Source: Pirellulales bacterium (GTDB taxonomy: Bacteria > Planctomycetota > Planctomycetia > Pirellulales > Thermoguttaceae). From it: 64,000 bases of DNA. Below, piece after piece: positions 35,401 through 43,678 of this stretch (position 1 is the stretch's first letter; each line of letters begins with the position of its first letter). The stretch is taken from contig JAFGRD010000078.1 in assembly GCA_016935315.1 (NCBI GenBank), positions 124,001-188,000 on the forward strand, read 5' to 3'. The notes under the pieces are model-generated. The model had not been told where the DNA came from. It worked only from the letters and a program-made list of their open reading frames with translations, and made no database searches. The position numbers and the translations under genes are program-made.

Positions 35401-35846
35401 TGCTTCGGGTCTTCCAGCACGGCGTCGCCTCGGGCACCGGGCTCGATCTGCAGGCTGCGCTTCTGACCGTTTAGATCAATCTCCAGTATGGGTGGCCGAC
35501 CCCAATGGCCGGCCACCAAATCGACCACCAGCTCGACCGCGGGCACCTGGCGGTCGGCCGGCACGTCGAACTCCACGGCCAAGGCGTGCGCCTTGCCGCC
35601 GGCCCAGTCGTCGGCCGGACCCGGATGGATCCACGGCCACTTCGAGGCGGCTTGCGGATCGTCGCCGCGAACCACAAGGTCGGCTGGGATACTTTTGGTG
35701 AAGGAGGCGAAGTCGCCGGCCAGTGCGAACTCGGCGTAGTTGCCGTCCTTGGCTCCCAGCGACCAAAGCTCGTCTGCCGGGGCCGCCACGGCCGACATGG
35801 CCGCAAACGACAAACCGATTGCCATCTTCATCAACGTGCTGTTCAT
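32457..35846 (-). CDS. Exported GH38-like alpha-mannosidase with N-terminal beta domain
   Basis: 1129 residues with a signal peptide (MKMAIGLSFAAMSAVAAPAD). Residues ~20-160 form a beta domain (LWSLGAKDGNYAEFALAGD, WPWIHPGPADDWAGG, LVLYDR-like end) shared with the GH92 protein in this window. The catalytic part has the zinc pair HLDIGYTH, SDVPGYTWGL, and DEHTWGAH, corresponding to the conserved His/Asp residues of GH38; a large C-terminal beta region follows. It should release alpha-mannose from glycans outside the cytoplasm. The start is ATG at 35846, 58 bases after a likely transcription start. Confidence 0.9.
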   Translation of the reverse strand: MNSTLMKMAIGLSFAAMSAVAAPADELWSLGAKDGNYAEFALAGDFASFTKSIPADLVVRGDDPQAASKWPWIHPGPADDWAGGKAHALAVEFDVPADRQVPAVELVVDLVAGHWGRPPILEIDLNGQKRSLQIEPGARGDAVLEDPKQGRPTTHRACFLAEAIRPQGNRLTITNRDGSWVLYDRIQMNTRSVGVDEIALKPAPGVLRDPQTGKTCRRLLVDYRGGILAKEVTLSAATAAGTVEKRLSPKENLLEAEILVPVEMTDQPVSVSATLRVGERQIRQEATLAPERPWEVYLVHQTHLDIGYTHVQEDVLARQVQALKDSLEFVDQTKDYPQDARFRWHPEGMWAVEEFFRTAGDEEKKAFVEAAQRRDIHLDAMYAQAMTGMYNDEELLELLACAKRFGREHSVTVDSAMQSDVPGYTWGLVPALAHNGVKYMTMGPNPGHRVGRLYHWADKPFYWESPSGKHRVLCWLSGFGYHQWHGQPIGHRLRPERVFGMLEQLEQKQFPYDVVMLRYCIEGDNGRPNRVISDVVRQWNQQYVYPKLILARNSQVMAELERRYGDQLPVVRGDYTPYWEDGCASTSRATALNRGACERIVQAQTLWALLRPEEFPAERFDQAWTNLIMYDEHTWGAHCSISQPDDPFTVRQDEYKQNYARRGAQMTDELLAEAAGKAATRDAACIDVLNTASWPRTELVIVSASAEPSVVRDAQGNVVPSQRLGDGRLAFRATEVPPLGAKRYFLSAGKPKAEGSAKADADALTVGNDLLSVRIDPQSGAIGQLQRRGIDANLVSPGEDGNRGLNDYLHILGRDPTENRLRHSDGVTVRVRDAGPLVATLDVASEAPNCRRLVRRLTVIDGCDAVQISNTLDKIMERRPEGTFFGFPLNVPKGTWHIDIPWAVIVPERDQLPGANRNYYCVQRWCDLSNDAYGVTWVAHEANMMQFAPILYTPAVALDAWRETIQPGGTIYSWVCNNHWETNYKAGQEGEMTFRYVLRPHAGPYDQADAQRFARAVHQPLLALTADASRPVRGSLLALDNDALVVTALKPCRDGRGLLVRLFNTTDQPQQASIRWTAEPQEVYVSNPLEDRTERAPEILKLAPYEIVTLRTEEEKGQDDAPTSSELAR

Positions 35847-35910
35847 TTCAGTTTCCCCAGTCTCCTCGTGTGCGGTTGGGTTGAGTGAGTCCTTGGCATT
35901 CGCCTCACCC

Positions 35911-35939
35911 ATTGTACGGCACGGCGTCGGAGATTGCCA
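35911..35939 (-). promoter_or_regulatory. Candidate promoter of the GH38 gene
   Basis: On the minus strand TGGCAA (35939-35934), a 17-base spacer and TACAAT (35916-35911) lie 65 bases before the ATG at 35846. Confidence 0.45.
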
Positions 35940-35986
35940 CACCGTGGCGGTGCCGCTTGCATTCCGCCCTCCGGCGGTTTAGAGTC

Positions 35987-36098
35987 TATTGATGTTTGCA
36001 TTGTGAATGATCAAGGTCGATCCACCGGAGGCCGGAGACGTCGGACTCCCGTGGGTCGCCCTTGCGCATGGAGTGTGCAAGCGTCAATGCGTCAATAA
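35987..36098 (-). repeat. Palindromic element, copy F (inverted, duplicated end)
   Basis: An inverted copy: TATTGATGTTTGCATTGTG at the left, CCACCGGAGGCCGG and ACTCCCGTGGGTCGCC in the core, GTGTGCAAGCGTCAAT at the right. The last eight bases, GCGTCAAT, are repeated before TAA. It lies in the leader of the GH127 gene. TA flanks both ends. Confidence 0.82.
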
Positions 36099-36124
36099 TG
36101 GACCATCCCACCGGAGCAATACCC

Positions 36125-38629
36125 ATGAACCTGACGAAACGGCACCTGATCCTCGCGGTGATTGCAGCCTGGGCTGCGCCCCAGCACACGACCCAGAACA
36201 CGGCCCGGGCCGCGGCCTCGGCGGTCGACCGGCCCGAGGTGGCAAGCCGGAACTCCCACTACGTCTCCAACCGTCCCCCGCTGGCCCCCAGTCCGCTGAT
36301 CAAGCTCCCGATCGGGTCGATCCGCCCGGAAGGCTGGTTACGCAAGCAGCTCCAGTTGCAGGCGGCCGGTTTCCACGGGCACCTGGGCGAGATCAGCGAC
36401 TTTGTGAAGAAGGAAGACAACGCCTGGCTGAGCCCCGCCGGCGAAGGCAAGCGTGGTTGGGAGGAAGTGCCCTATTGGCTGAAGGGCTACCTCAACTGCG
36501 CCCTGGTGCTGGGCGACCAGCCGATGCTCGCCGAGGCCAAGGTTTGGATCGAGGGCGCGTTGGGCAGCCAAAAGCCCGACGGCTGGTTCGGCCCGGACCA
36601 AGGACGCGGCGGCGCGGCAACCGCGCTGACCGGTCGCGACGACTTCTGGCCCAACATGATCATGCTCTTCTGCCTGCAAGACTATTACGACGTCACCGGT
36701 GACCAGCGGGTGATCGACCTGATGACCAGGTACTTCCAATACCTTAACGGCGTTGCCGAGGACCGTTACCTGTTGGGCTACTGGCCGAAGATGCGCGGCG
36801 GCGACAACCTCTACAGCATCTACTGGCTCTACAACCGTACCGGCGAGCCCTGGTTGCTGGAGTTGGCGGCCAAGAACCACCGCCGCACCGCCCGCTGGGA
36901 CGAAGACGTCGTCAATTGGCACAACGTCAACATGGGTCAGGCCTTCGGCGAGGGGGCGACCTGGTGGATGCAGTCGGGCAACGACCGCGACCTGCGTTCG
37001 GCCTACTGCAACTGGCAAAAAATCCGCCAGATGTACGGCCAGGTGCCCGGCGGCATGTTTGCCGGCGACGAGAACTGCCGGCCCGGCTTCACCGATCCGC
37101 ACCAGTGCGTGGAGACTTGCGGCATGGTCGAGGCGATGCTCTCGGACGAAACGCTGGTCGGCATCACCGGCGACTTGCTCTGGGCCGACCGCTGCGAAGA
37201 CGTGGCCTACAACTCGCTGCCGGCGGCCTTGACCGCCGACATGAAGGCCCTGCGATACCTGACCGCGCCGAACCAGGTCGTCTCCGACGCCCGCAATCAC
37301 AGCCCGGGCATTCAGAACGGCGGGCCGATGTTCCTGATGAACCCCCATCAACATCGCTGCTGCCAGCACAACTTCGGCCACGGCTGGCCCTACTTCGCCC
37401 AGCACCTCTGGTACGCTACGCCCGACGACGGCCTGGCCGCCGTCTTCTACAACGACTGCCAGGTCACCGCGAAAGTGGGCCCGGCAGGCGACGAAGTCAC
37501 CGTCGACCAGGATACCCACTACCCGTTCGACGCGGCCGTGACGCTCACGATCGCCGCGGACAAGCCGGTTGCGTTCCCGCTTTACCTCCGCGTGCCGGGC
37601 TGGTGCGAGCGGCCCGAGTTGAAGGTCAACGGCCAAGTAGTGCCGCTGGACGCCAGGCCGCGGCAGTACGTCTTGGTCAACCGCACGTGGTCGGACGGTG
37701 ACCGGGTCGAGCTGGCGCTGCCGATGCGGGTGGCGTTGCGCCGCTGGGGCCAGCACCACGGGGCCGTGTCCGTCGACCGCGGCCCCTTGACGTACTCCTT
37801 GCAGATCGACGAGAAGTACGTTCGCAAGGGCGGCACCGACCGCTGGCCCGCTTGGGAAATCCACCCGGAAACGCCCTGGAACTACGGACTGGTCCTCGAA
37901 GGCGACGATCCGGCGTCGGCCTTCGAGCTGACCACGCGCAACTGGCCGGCCGACGACATGCCCTGGACACAGGGCGGCGTTCCGTTGGCGCTGAAGGCCT
38001 CCGGCAAGCAGATCCCGCAGTGGAAGCTGGACAAGCACGGGCTCTGCGCCTCGCTGCAGCCAAGCCCGGTGCGGTCGGACCAGCCGGTGGAAACGATTCG
38101 GCTGATTCCCATGGGCGCGGCCCGGCTGCGACTCAGCGCGTTTCCCGTCATCGGCGAGGGGCCGGACGCCCACGCCTGGACCGAGCCGCCGGTGCCGAAG
38201 CGGCTCTACCGGGCGTCCGCGTCGCACTGCTTCGAGCCCGACGAGGTCGAGGCCATCGCCGACGGGCTGCTCCCGAAGGACTCCAACGACCACGCGATCC
38301 CGCGCCATACGTTCTGGCCCCACCGGGGCACGAAAGAATGGCTCCAGGCGGAGTTCGCACGCCCGCGCAGCGTGCGGGCAATCGGCGTCTACTGGTTCGA
38401 CGACGAGGGCCAGGGCTTCTGCCGGGTGCCCAGGGCCTGGAAGGCCTTTTGCCGGGACGGCGACCAGTGGAAGCCGCTGGTCTTGCCGCCGAATCAGGAC
38501 TACGGTACCGCGAAGGACAAGTTCAACCGGCTCCGCTTCGACCCGGTGACGACCACCGCCGTGCGGATCGAGGTCGACCTGCAAGCGGAGTTTTCCGGCG
38601 GCGTGCTGGAGCTCGAAATCGACGAATGA
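36125..38629 (+). CDS. Exported GH127-family enzyme (beta-L-arabinofuranosidase type)
   Basis: 834 residues with a signal-like N-terminus (MNLTKRHLILAVIAAWAA). The fold is an (alpha/alpha)6 barrel. The catalytic zinc site of GH127 is visible: Glu and Cys in QCVETCGM and the paired Cys in HRCCQHNFGHGWPY. It should remove beta-L-arabinofuranose or a similar sugar from plant or algal glycans. The C-terminal ~130 residues (FWPHRGTKEWLQAEFARPRS onwards) look like a discoidin/F5-F8 type carbohydrate-binding domain. GGAGCAAT upstream fixes the start at 36125; longer frames run into repeat copy F. A hairpin follows the gene. Confidence 0.9.
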   Translation: MNLTKRHLILAVIAAWAAPQHTTQNTARAAASAVDRPEVASRNSHYVSNRPPLAPSPLIKLPIGSIRPEGWLRKQLQLQAAGFHGHLGEISDFVKKEDNAWLSPAGEGKRGWEEVPYWLKGYLNCALVLGDQPMLAEAKVWIEGALGSQKPDGWFGPDQGRGGAATALTGRDDFWPNMIMLFCLQDYYDVTGDQRVIDLMTRYFQYLNGVAEDRYLLGYWPKMRGGDNLYSIYWLYNRTGEPWLLELAAKNHRRTARWDEDVVNWHNVNMGQAFGEGATWWMQSGNDRDLRSAYCNWQKIRQMYGQVPGGMFAGDENCRPGFTDPHQCVETCGMVEAMLSDETLVGITGDLLWADRCEDVAYNSLPAALTADMKALRYLTAPNQVVSDARNHSPGIQNGGPMFLMNPHQHRCCQHNFGHGWPYFAQHLWYATPDDGLAAVFYNDCQVTAKVGPAGDEVTVDQDTHYPFDAAVTLTIAADKPVAFPLYLRVPGWCERPELKVNGQVVPLDARPRQYVLVNRTWSDGDRVELALPMRVALRRWGQHHGAVSVDRGPLTYSLQIDEKYVRKGGTDRWPAWEIHPETPWNYGLVLEGDDPASAFELTTRNWPADDMPWTQGGVPLALKASGKQIPQWKLDKHGLCASLQPSPVRSDQPVETIRLIPMGAARLRLSAFPVIGEGPDAHAWTEPPVPKRLYRASASHCFEPDEVEAIADGLLPKDSNDHAIPRHTFWPHRGTKEWLQAEFARPRSVRAIGVYWFDDEGQGFCRVPRAWKAFCRDGDQWKPLVLPPNQDYGTAKDKFNRLRFDPVTTTAVRIEVDLQAEFSGGVLELEIDE

Positions 38630-38653
38630 GGAACCGGTGCATCTTCTTCGGCC

Positions 38654-38681
38654 GCCCCTTCGGTGCTCGTCACGAAGGGGC
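38654..38681 (+). terminator. Hairpin after the GH127 gene
   Basis: GCCCCTTCG (38654-38662) pairs perfectly with CGAAGGGGC (38673-38681), 25 bases after the stop. There is no T run, so intrinsic termination is uncertain. Confidence 0.45.
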
Positions 38682-38790
38682 CCACCGCGGTGCCTTGCAC
38701 GACGCGCGCGTCCCGGGACTTTCGCCGCAGAAGGCCAGTCGTCAGAGCGAACCCCGCTTGCAGTGAACGTGTCTTGAGGTCTTGTTGATG

Positions 38791-38842
38791 CCGGCGTCGC
38801 GAAGGGCCGGCGTCGCGAAGGGCCGGCGTCGCGAAGGGCCGG
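38791..38842 (+). repeat. 16-bp tandem repeat, three copies
   Basis: CCGGCGTCGCGAAGGG is repeated three times exactly (38791-38838) and followed by a partial CCGG. It lies in the leader of the DMT transporter gene. The period is not a multiple of three, which argues that it is noncoding. Confidence 0.9.
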
Positions 38843-38889
38843 AAGGCTCCCCGGTGGTGCCGCAAGTGCGGACAAGCGAGACGGACGTC

Positions 38890-39789
38890 ATGGGCATTCT
38901 GCAGGTAGGCGAGCTGGCGGCCATGGGGACGGCCCTGCTGTGGACCTTCTCCGCCCTGATTTGGACCTCCACCGGCCGCCAGATCGGCTCGCTGCCGACC
39001 AGCTTCCTCCGGCTGGTGTTGACCTGCGGGTTTCTGGTGGGATACCAACAGCTACTGTGCGGGCGTTGGCTGCCGACCGACGCCAGCGCGGAAACCTGGA
39101 TCCTCCTCGGCGCCTCCGGCCTGGCGGGGTTCTTTCTGGCCGACGTCTGCCTGTTCAAGGCCCTGGTGCTGATCGGCCCGCGGCTGACGCTGCTGTTGCA
39201 GTCGCTCACTCCCCCGCTGACCGCGGTGATCGCGGCGGCCTTTCTCGACGAGCAGCTGGACGGGAAGGATTGGCTGGCGATGGCCGTCACGCTCACCGGG
39301 GTCACCTGGGTCGTGTTGGAACGCCCCAACGGGCGCGCGAAGGCGCATCCGCCCGGGCAACTGCGGCAGGGAGTCGTGTTGGCGGTGCTGGCCGCGATCG
39401 CCCAGGCCGTGGGGATGGTGCTCGCCCGAGACGGCATCGGCGACTACGACGCGGTCGCCGCAACGTACATTCGCGTCCTGGGCGCCATGATCGGATACGT
39501 CGTCCTGATCTCGTTGGCTCGGCGTTGGCGGGCGATCCGGGTGGCTACCTATCGCGGCGGCATCATGGTCATGATCGCCTCGGGCGCGTTCATCGGACCA
39601 TTCTTGGGCGTCGTGTTGTGCATGATCGCGTTGCGCCACTGTCACGCGGGCGTCGCCGCGACGATCGTCAGCACCACGCCGGTCCTGATCCTGCCCTTCG
39701 TGATCTTCCTGCACCACGAGGACGTCAGCCTTCGCGCCGCCGGCGGCGCGGTCCTGTCGGTGCTCGGCGTCGCCTTGCTGGTGTTGTGA
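38890..39789 (+). CDS. EamA/DMT-family transporter
   Basis: 299 residues with ten probable membrane helices in two EamA repeats. The first begins GELAAMGTALLWTFSALIW; the second begins VLAVLAAIAQAVGMVLARDG. The end (LRAAGGAVLSVLGVALLVL) is typical of drug/metabolite exporters. Substrate cannot be inferred. I place the start at ATG 38890; a longer frame would translate the 16-bp tandem repeat. It converges on the ABC ATPase gene across 81 bp. Confidence 0.88.
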   Translation: MGILQVGELAAMGTALLWTFSALIWTSTGRQIGSLPTSFLRLVLTCGFLVGYQQLLCGRWLPTDASAETWILLGASGLAGFFLADVCLFKALVLIGPRLTLLLQSLTPPLTAVIAAAFLDEQLDGKDWLAMAVTLTGVTWVVLERPNGRAKAHPPGQLRQGVVLAVLAAIAQAVGMVLARDGIGDYDAVAATYIRVLGAMIGYVVLISLARRWRAIRVATYRGGIMVMIASGAFIGPFLGVVLCMIALRHCHAGVAATIVSTTPVLILPFVIFLHHEDVSLRAAGGAVLSVLGVALLVL

Positions 39790-39820
39790 TCTGACGGACC
39801 CTGACCCTGCTTCGGTTGCG

Positions 39821-39838
39821 GGCGACGACCGGGTCGCC
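39821..39838. terminator. Hairpin between convergent genes
   Basis: GGCGAC (39821-39826) pairs with GTCGCC (39833-39838) between the DMT transporter and ABC ATPase genes, and TTTTT lies about 40 bases further on. It may stop transcription in one or both directions. Confidence 0.35.
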
Positions 39839-39870
39839 GTGTCCGATCCAATATGTTGTCACCTCCGTTT

Positions 39871-40797
39871 TTAGGCCACTGCGCCCTTGGTCACCAGCAT
39901 GAACACGTCTTCCAAAGTGGGCTCCTTTTCGGCGAACGACTGCATCCGCACGCCGCTGACGAGGAGCTTTTCCATCAGTGCGGCCACCTGTTCGTCCTCG
40001 GCGGCCATTTCCACGGTGACCCGGCGGCCGTCGACCTGGACGTCGCGGGTCTCCGGCTGGCTGCGGACGATCGAGATGCCCGCCTCCACGTTTTCCAGGA
40101 ACTTGATCTGCACGATCCGGTTGCGGCGGATGCGGCGGTAGACCTCTTCGATGGGGCCGTGCATCAGCAGCTTGCCGCGTTCGATGATGCCGATCGACGT
40201 GCAACAGTCGGCCAACTCGGTCAGGATGTGGCTGGAGATCAAGATCGTCTTGCCCATCCGGCGAAGCTCCTTCAGCAGTGCCTTCACCTCGATCCGCGCC
40301 CGGGGGTCCAGGCCGCTGGCGGGCTCGTCGAGGATCAGCACGGGCGGGTCGTGCACCAGGGTTTTGGCCAGGCAGAGACGCTGCTTCATGCCGCGGGAAA
40401 GGCTGTTGACGAAGTCGTCGCGCTTGCCGGTCAGGTCGAGCAGATCGAGCACGTCGCTGATGACCTGTTTGCGTCGGGCCCGCCGGATCTGGTAGGCCAC
40501 GGCGAAGAAGTCGAGGAACTCCCAGACCTTCATGCCGTCGTAGACGCCGAAGGCGTCGGGCATGTAGCCAACGCTGCGGCGGACCGCCAGCGGATCCTTG
40601 GTCACCTGGTGGCCGTTGACGATCCCGTCGCCACCGGTGGCCTTCAGCAACGTGGCCAGGAATCGGATCGTCGTGCTCTTGCCTGCCCCATTGGGACCGA
40701 TAAACCCGAACATCTCGCCCGCTTCGATCTTGAGATTCAGGTCGTCGACGGCCAGCAGATCGCCGTATCGCTTGGTGAAGTTGATCAGCTCGATCAT
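39871..40797 (-). CDS. ABC transporter ATP-binding protein
   Basis: 308 residues. Walker A is FIGPNGAGKST, the Q loop is at VGYMPDAFG, the signature is NSLSRGMKQRL, and Walker B is VLILDEPASGLDPRA, with ISSHIL as the switch. The C-terminal ~80 residues are the extension seen in export-type, drug- or gliding-type ATPases. It starts ten bases after the lipoprotein gene, so the two are one operon. No permease gene is in the window; the membrane part of the neighbour cannot obviously serve as one. Confidence 0.93.
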   Translation of the reverse strand: MIELINFTKRYGDLLAVDDLNLKIEAGEMFGFIGPNGAGKSTTIRFLATLLKATGGDGIVNGHQVTKDPLAVRRSVGYMPDAFGVYDGMKVWEFLDFFAVAYQIRRARRKQVISDVLDLLDLTGKRDDFVNSLSRGMKQRLCLAKTLVHDPPVLILDEPASGLDPRARIEVKALLKELRRMGKTILISSHILTELADCCTSIGIIERGKLLMHGPIEEVYRRIRRNRIVQIKFLENVEAGISIVRSQPETRDVQVDGRRVTVEMAAEDEQVAALMEKLLVSGVRMQSFAEKEPTLEDVFMLVTKGAVA

Positions 40798-40807
40798 CGG
40801 TTGCGCG

Positions 40808-43324
40808 TCATGGGGTAAGGAGGTTGTTCGGTCCCGTCGCCGCGGAGGTCGGGAACTCGTCGTAGGGATTGGAAATCCGGCCCCGGATTGGCGTCGCCCG
40901 CGTGTTCCGGTCGGGTTGGGGGTCTTCGCCCGGGTGGAAACGCAGATGGGCCACGACCAGGGCGGCGTGCTGGGCCTGGGGGGCGGCCGGAACGATGGTC
41001 GGCCTTGGCAGCGGCCGCTCCAAGCCGGCCACCAGCCGCACTTCCCCCGGCTCGAGCGTCTCGACGACCCGGGCGCGGCGATACGAGCCGGGTCGCTCGA
41101 CCGGCCGCCCCTGGGCCAGCAAGAGCAACTCGCTGAGGTTCAGCTCGCCCGGCATCCGCTGGACGCCCGTCAGCGGCGAGCCCTTTTCGTAGCGGTCTTG
41201 CCAGAGGGGCACGTTGGCCGGAGGCTGCTCCGGCCGGCCGAACTGTACGGGGACCTTTTCGCCCGGTTCGAGCAGGCCCAGCCAGGCCGTTTCCAGCTCG
41301 CCCGAGGTGTCTTTGCGGACCGCGCAGGCGTCCAGCAGCGTCTGTTCGGTGCCGTTGACGATTTGCCAGCCGCCGCCGGGTGTTTCCACCAGCGAGAGCG
41401 ACCCGCCCAGATCGACCATCTGCTCGCTGTGCAGCATTCCGATCGAATTGGAGCGGACGAAGTAGTTCTCCAGAATCGCGTCCTTGCCGCGGCGGTAGGT
41501 CAGCCCGCGGAAATCGGAGAACTGGCCGGGAGGAACGACCTTGGGAAACGCGTGCACCAGCGTGCCGGGGTCTTCCCCGTGAAAGTCGTATTCGGTGGTC
41601 AGCGACGTATACAGGGCCGAATAGCGGGTTACGTGGGCACGAGGGTAATTGCCCTGGATCTCGACCAGGGCGATCTCCGTTTTCGCGCGGGCGAAGCCGA
41701 TATCGAGCTGCGCGGCGCGGATCACCACGACCGTGCACAAGACGGCGATCAACGGGGCCGCGGCCCAGGCCCATTCCACCCGCCCCGCCAGCCGAAACAC
41801 GATCCAGTTGGCCGGCACCAGCACCACCAGGTATCCGGCCAGGATCCAGAGGACGAAGCTGCGGGCGGGGATCTCGATCTGCGCGGCGGCCCGCAGTGCG
41901 GCCCGCGCGCTCTCGGCGACCGGGCCGGTGTCGTTCCAGGCGGCCACGCCGGTGCCCGGCGCATTCGCTTCCTCGAACGCCGCGTTGCTGCCCCGCGTAT
42001 CGGCCCCGTAAGTCGCGAAATCCACGCCCGTGTCTCGCGTGAAATAGCGCAGTCCGCAAACGTATCCGGCGTCGAGCCGCCGGTTGGGAGCGTCGTCCCA
42101 GGTGACCTGCAAATCAATCTCGGCGCTCTCGACGAACTGTCGGGCCTTGCGCCGCAGCAGAAACGCGTTGAACATCTCGTCTATGCCCGGCCAAGAAGTC
42201 AGATCGCGGCCGCTGAGCCGAAACGCCGAAACCACGATCCGCCCCCGGCCGGTGCGGCGTTCCACCAGCAGGTCGCCGCTGCCGGAGATGAACTCGGCCA
42301 GGGGGTGCTTCTCGAGCTGTACGCCCGACAGCGGCCGCACCGGTGCCAGCGGCGGCACCGACTTGCGGCCGTTGGCCCAGTCGTGCAGCGGCTGAAAGTC
42401 CGCTTCGACCAGTTCCCGGGCCCCCGACGAAGTGGCCGGAAGATATGGCGCCAGGAAGCTGTCGCGAAGCGAGTCGAGCGAGTCGGGGCCGCTGATGATC
42501 AACTGCCCTCCCCAGTGGAGCCAGTCGAGCAAGGCCTGCTGCTGGTCCAGGGTCAACGACCCCGGCTCGGCGTCGTCCCACAACACACAGGCGGTGCTGG
42601 TCCACAACAACCCGTACGCCGGCAGCAACGGCCGGCGGTCGCCCTGCACAAAGCTGACCCGGTAGTACGGCTTCACCGGATTGCTGGTGAGGCTGTCCGC
42701 GGGCGGCGCGATCGAATCGAGCTTGGTCAGGTACGTGTAGCGTGCGGGCCATCGCGCCAGCACAACGAAGTGATACTGGTACGAAGGCATTTTGGCCAAG
42801 CGCTGGGCGCTGTTCTCCCAAGCCAGGCGGCCTCCCTTGCGCCAGGTGAGCCGGTAGTTGACCACCGCCTGCCGCTCGTGGGGGGGCAAGAATAGGACCG
42901 ACTCGAAGACCTTCGGTTGCCGCTTCGGCAGGGAGACTTGCCGGGCAGTGGCTAGTTGAAACGGCGTATTGGGCAGCGGAACGGGTTGCCATCCGGCCGA
43001 GCGGAACATACCGGCCTCCGTTTCCAAGTTGCCCACGAAATCGAAGTTGTTCGTCTTCGCCGCCAGCGTGGTGGCCGTCCAATGGCCGGGCTTGCACGGC
43101 GCACCCAGCGGGTCGCCCTCGCCGCCGGGACTCCGGTCGCTGGGGCGGGTGGCCAGCCTGGTGACCTCGAAATCGGGCTTTTCCTTTTCCTTCTTCTTGG
43201 CCCGCTCCTCGGCCAGCCGCTTCTCCAACTCCTCGCGGGTCTTGACAGGGTCTTGCCCACAGCCCCCACAGCCGGGCAAGGTGGTCAGTGTGGCGGCAGC
43301 CGTCAGCCACACCAGCAGCTTCAT
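40808..43324 (-). CDS. Large membrane lipoprotein linked to an ABC ATPase
   Basis: 838 residues. The signal ends in a lipobox (LTTLPGCGGCG), so the protein is probably a lipoprotein. A charged Lys/Glu segment follows. Residues ~150-420 are extracytoplasmic, with a GATase1-like stretch (LDWLHWGGQLIISGPDSLDSL) as in ABC-associated auxiliary proteins. Two adjacent membrane helices lie near residues 475-530. The rest is beta-rich and ends in a Pro-rich tail. It precedes the ATPase by ten bases. It resembles the auxiliary subunits of gliding/GldG-type exporters only in outline; I do not recognise the exact family. Confidence 0.75.
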   Translation of the reverse strand: MKLLVWLTAAATLTTLPGCGGCGQDPVKTREELEKRLAEERAKKKEKEKPDFEVTRLATRPSDRSPGGEGDPLGAPCKPGHWTATTLAAKTNNFDFVGNLETEAGMFRSAGWQPVPLPNTPFQLATARQVSLPKRQPKVFESVLFLPPHERQAVVNYRLTWRKGGRLAWENSAQRLAKMPSYQYHFVVLARWPARYTYLTKLDSIAPPADSLTSNPVKPYYRVSFVQGDRRPLLPAYGLLWTSTACVLWDDAEPGSLTLDQQQALLDWLHWGGQLIISGPDSLDSLRDSFLAPYLPATSSGARELVEADFQPLHDWANGRKSVPPLAPVRPLSGVQLEKHPLAEFISGSGDLLVERRTGRGRIVVSAFRLSGRDLTSWPGIDEMFNAFLLRRKARQFVESAEIDLQVTWDDAPNRRLDAGYVCGLRYFTRDTGVDFATYGADTRGSNAAFEEANAPGTGVAAWNDTGPVAESARAALRAAAQIEIPARSFVLWILAGYLVVLVPANWIVFRLAGRVEWAWAAAPLIAVLCTVVVIRAAQLDIGFARAKTEIALVEIQGNYPRAHVTRYSALYTSLTTEYDFHGEDPGTLVHAFPKVVPPGQFSDFRGLTYRRGKDAILENYFVRSNSIGMLHSEQMVDLGGSLSLVETPGGGWQIVNGTEQTLLDACAVRKDTSGELETAWLGLLEPGEKVPVQFGRPEQPPANVPLWQDRYEKGSPLTGVQRMPGELNLSELLLLAQGRPVERPGSYRRARVVETLEPGEVRLVAGLERPLPRPTIVPAAPQAQHAALVVAHLRFHPGEDPQPDRNTRATPIRGRISNPYDEFPTSAATGPNNLLTP

Positions 43325-43678
43325 CGAAACACGTCGCCGGCCGCCGGTCGCCGACCGCCTCTTCTCCCAGCAATGCTCCATGGTGCTCGATCCTCCATCT
43401 TGAGTTTAGACGCTATTGGCAAAGCAGAAAAGGCGATTGCCGGGAGTCTCGGGGGGCGATGCAGAGTGGGGGGACCCGCTTCCGTGGGGCTACCGGTCAG
43501 AATGCCCCGGCTTTTTACCCATATTCCCCAGGCACCCTGGCATTGTCCATTCGCCCTATCTGCAAGCCACGTCCGCATCCGGCGCCTACGGCCGCCGTCT
43601 GCGACCCACATCTACCATTCGGCGGTGACTGCCCGAAATTGCGTCGATCGACGCCGTCGAAGGCTGCCAGAACCGTTG
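43325..43678. other. Gap upstream of the lipoprotein/ABC operon
   Basis: 354 bp between the end of the deacetylase-like gene and the start of the lipoprotein gene, both on the minus strand. It should hold the operon promoter. I see no gene, RNA or repeat copy here. Confidence 0.45.
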
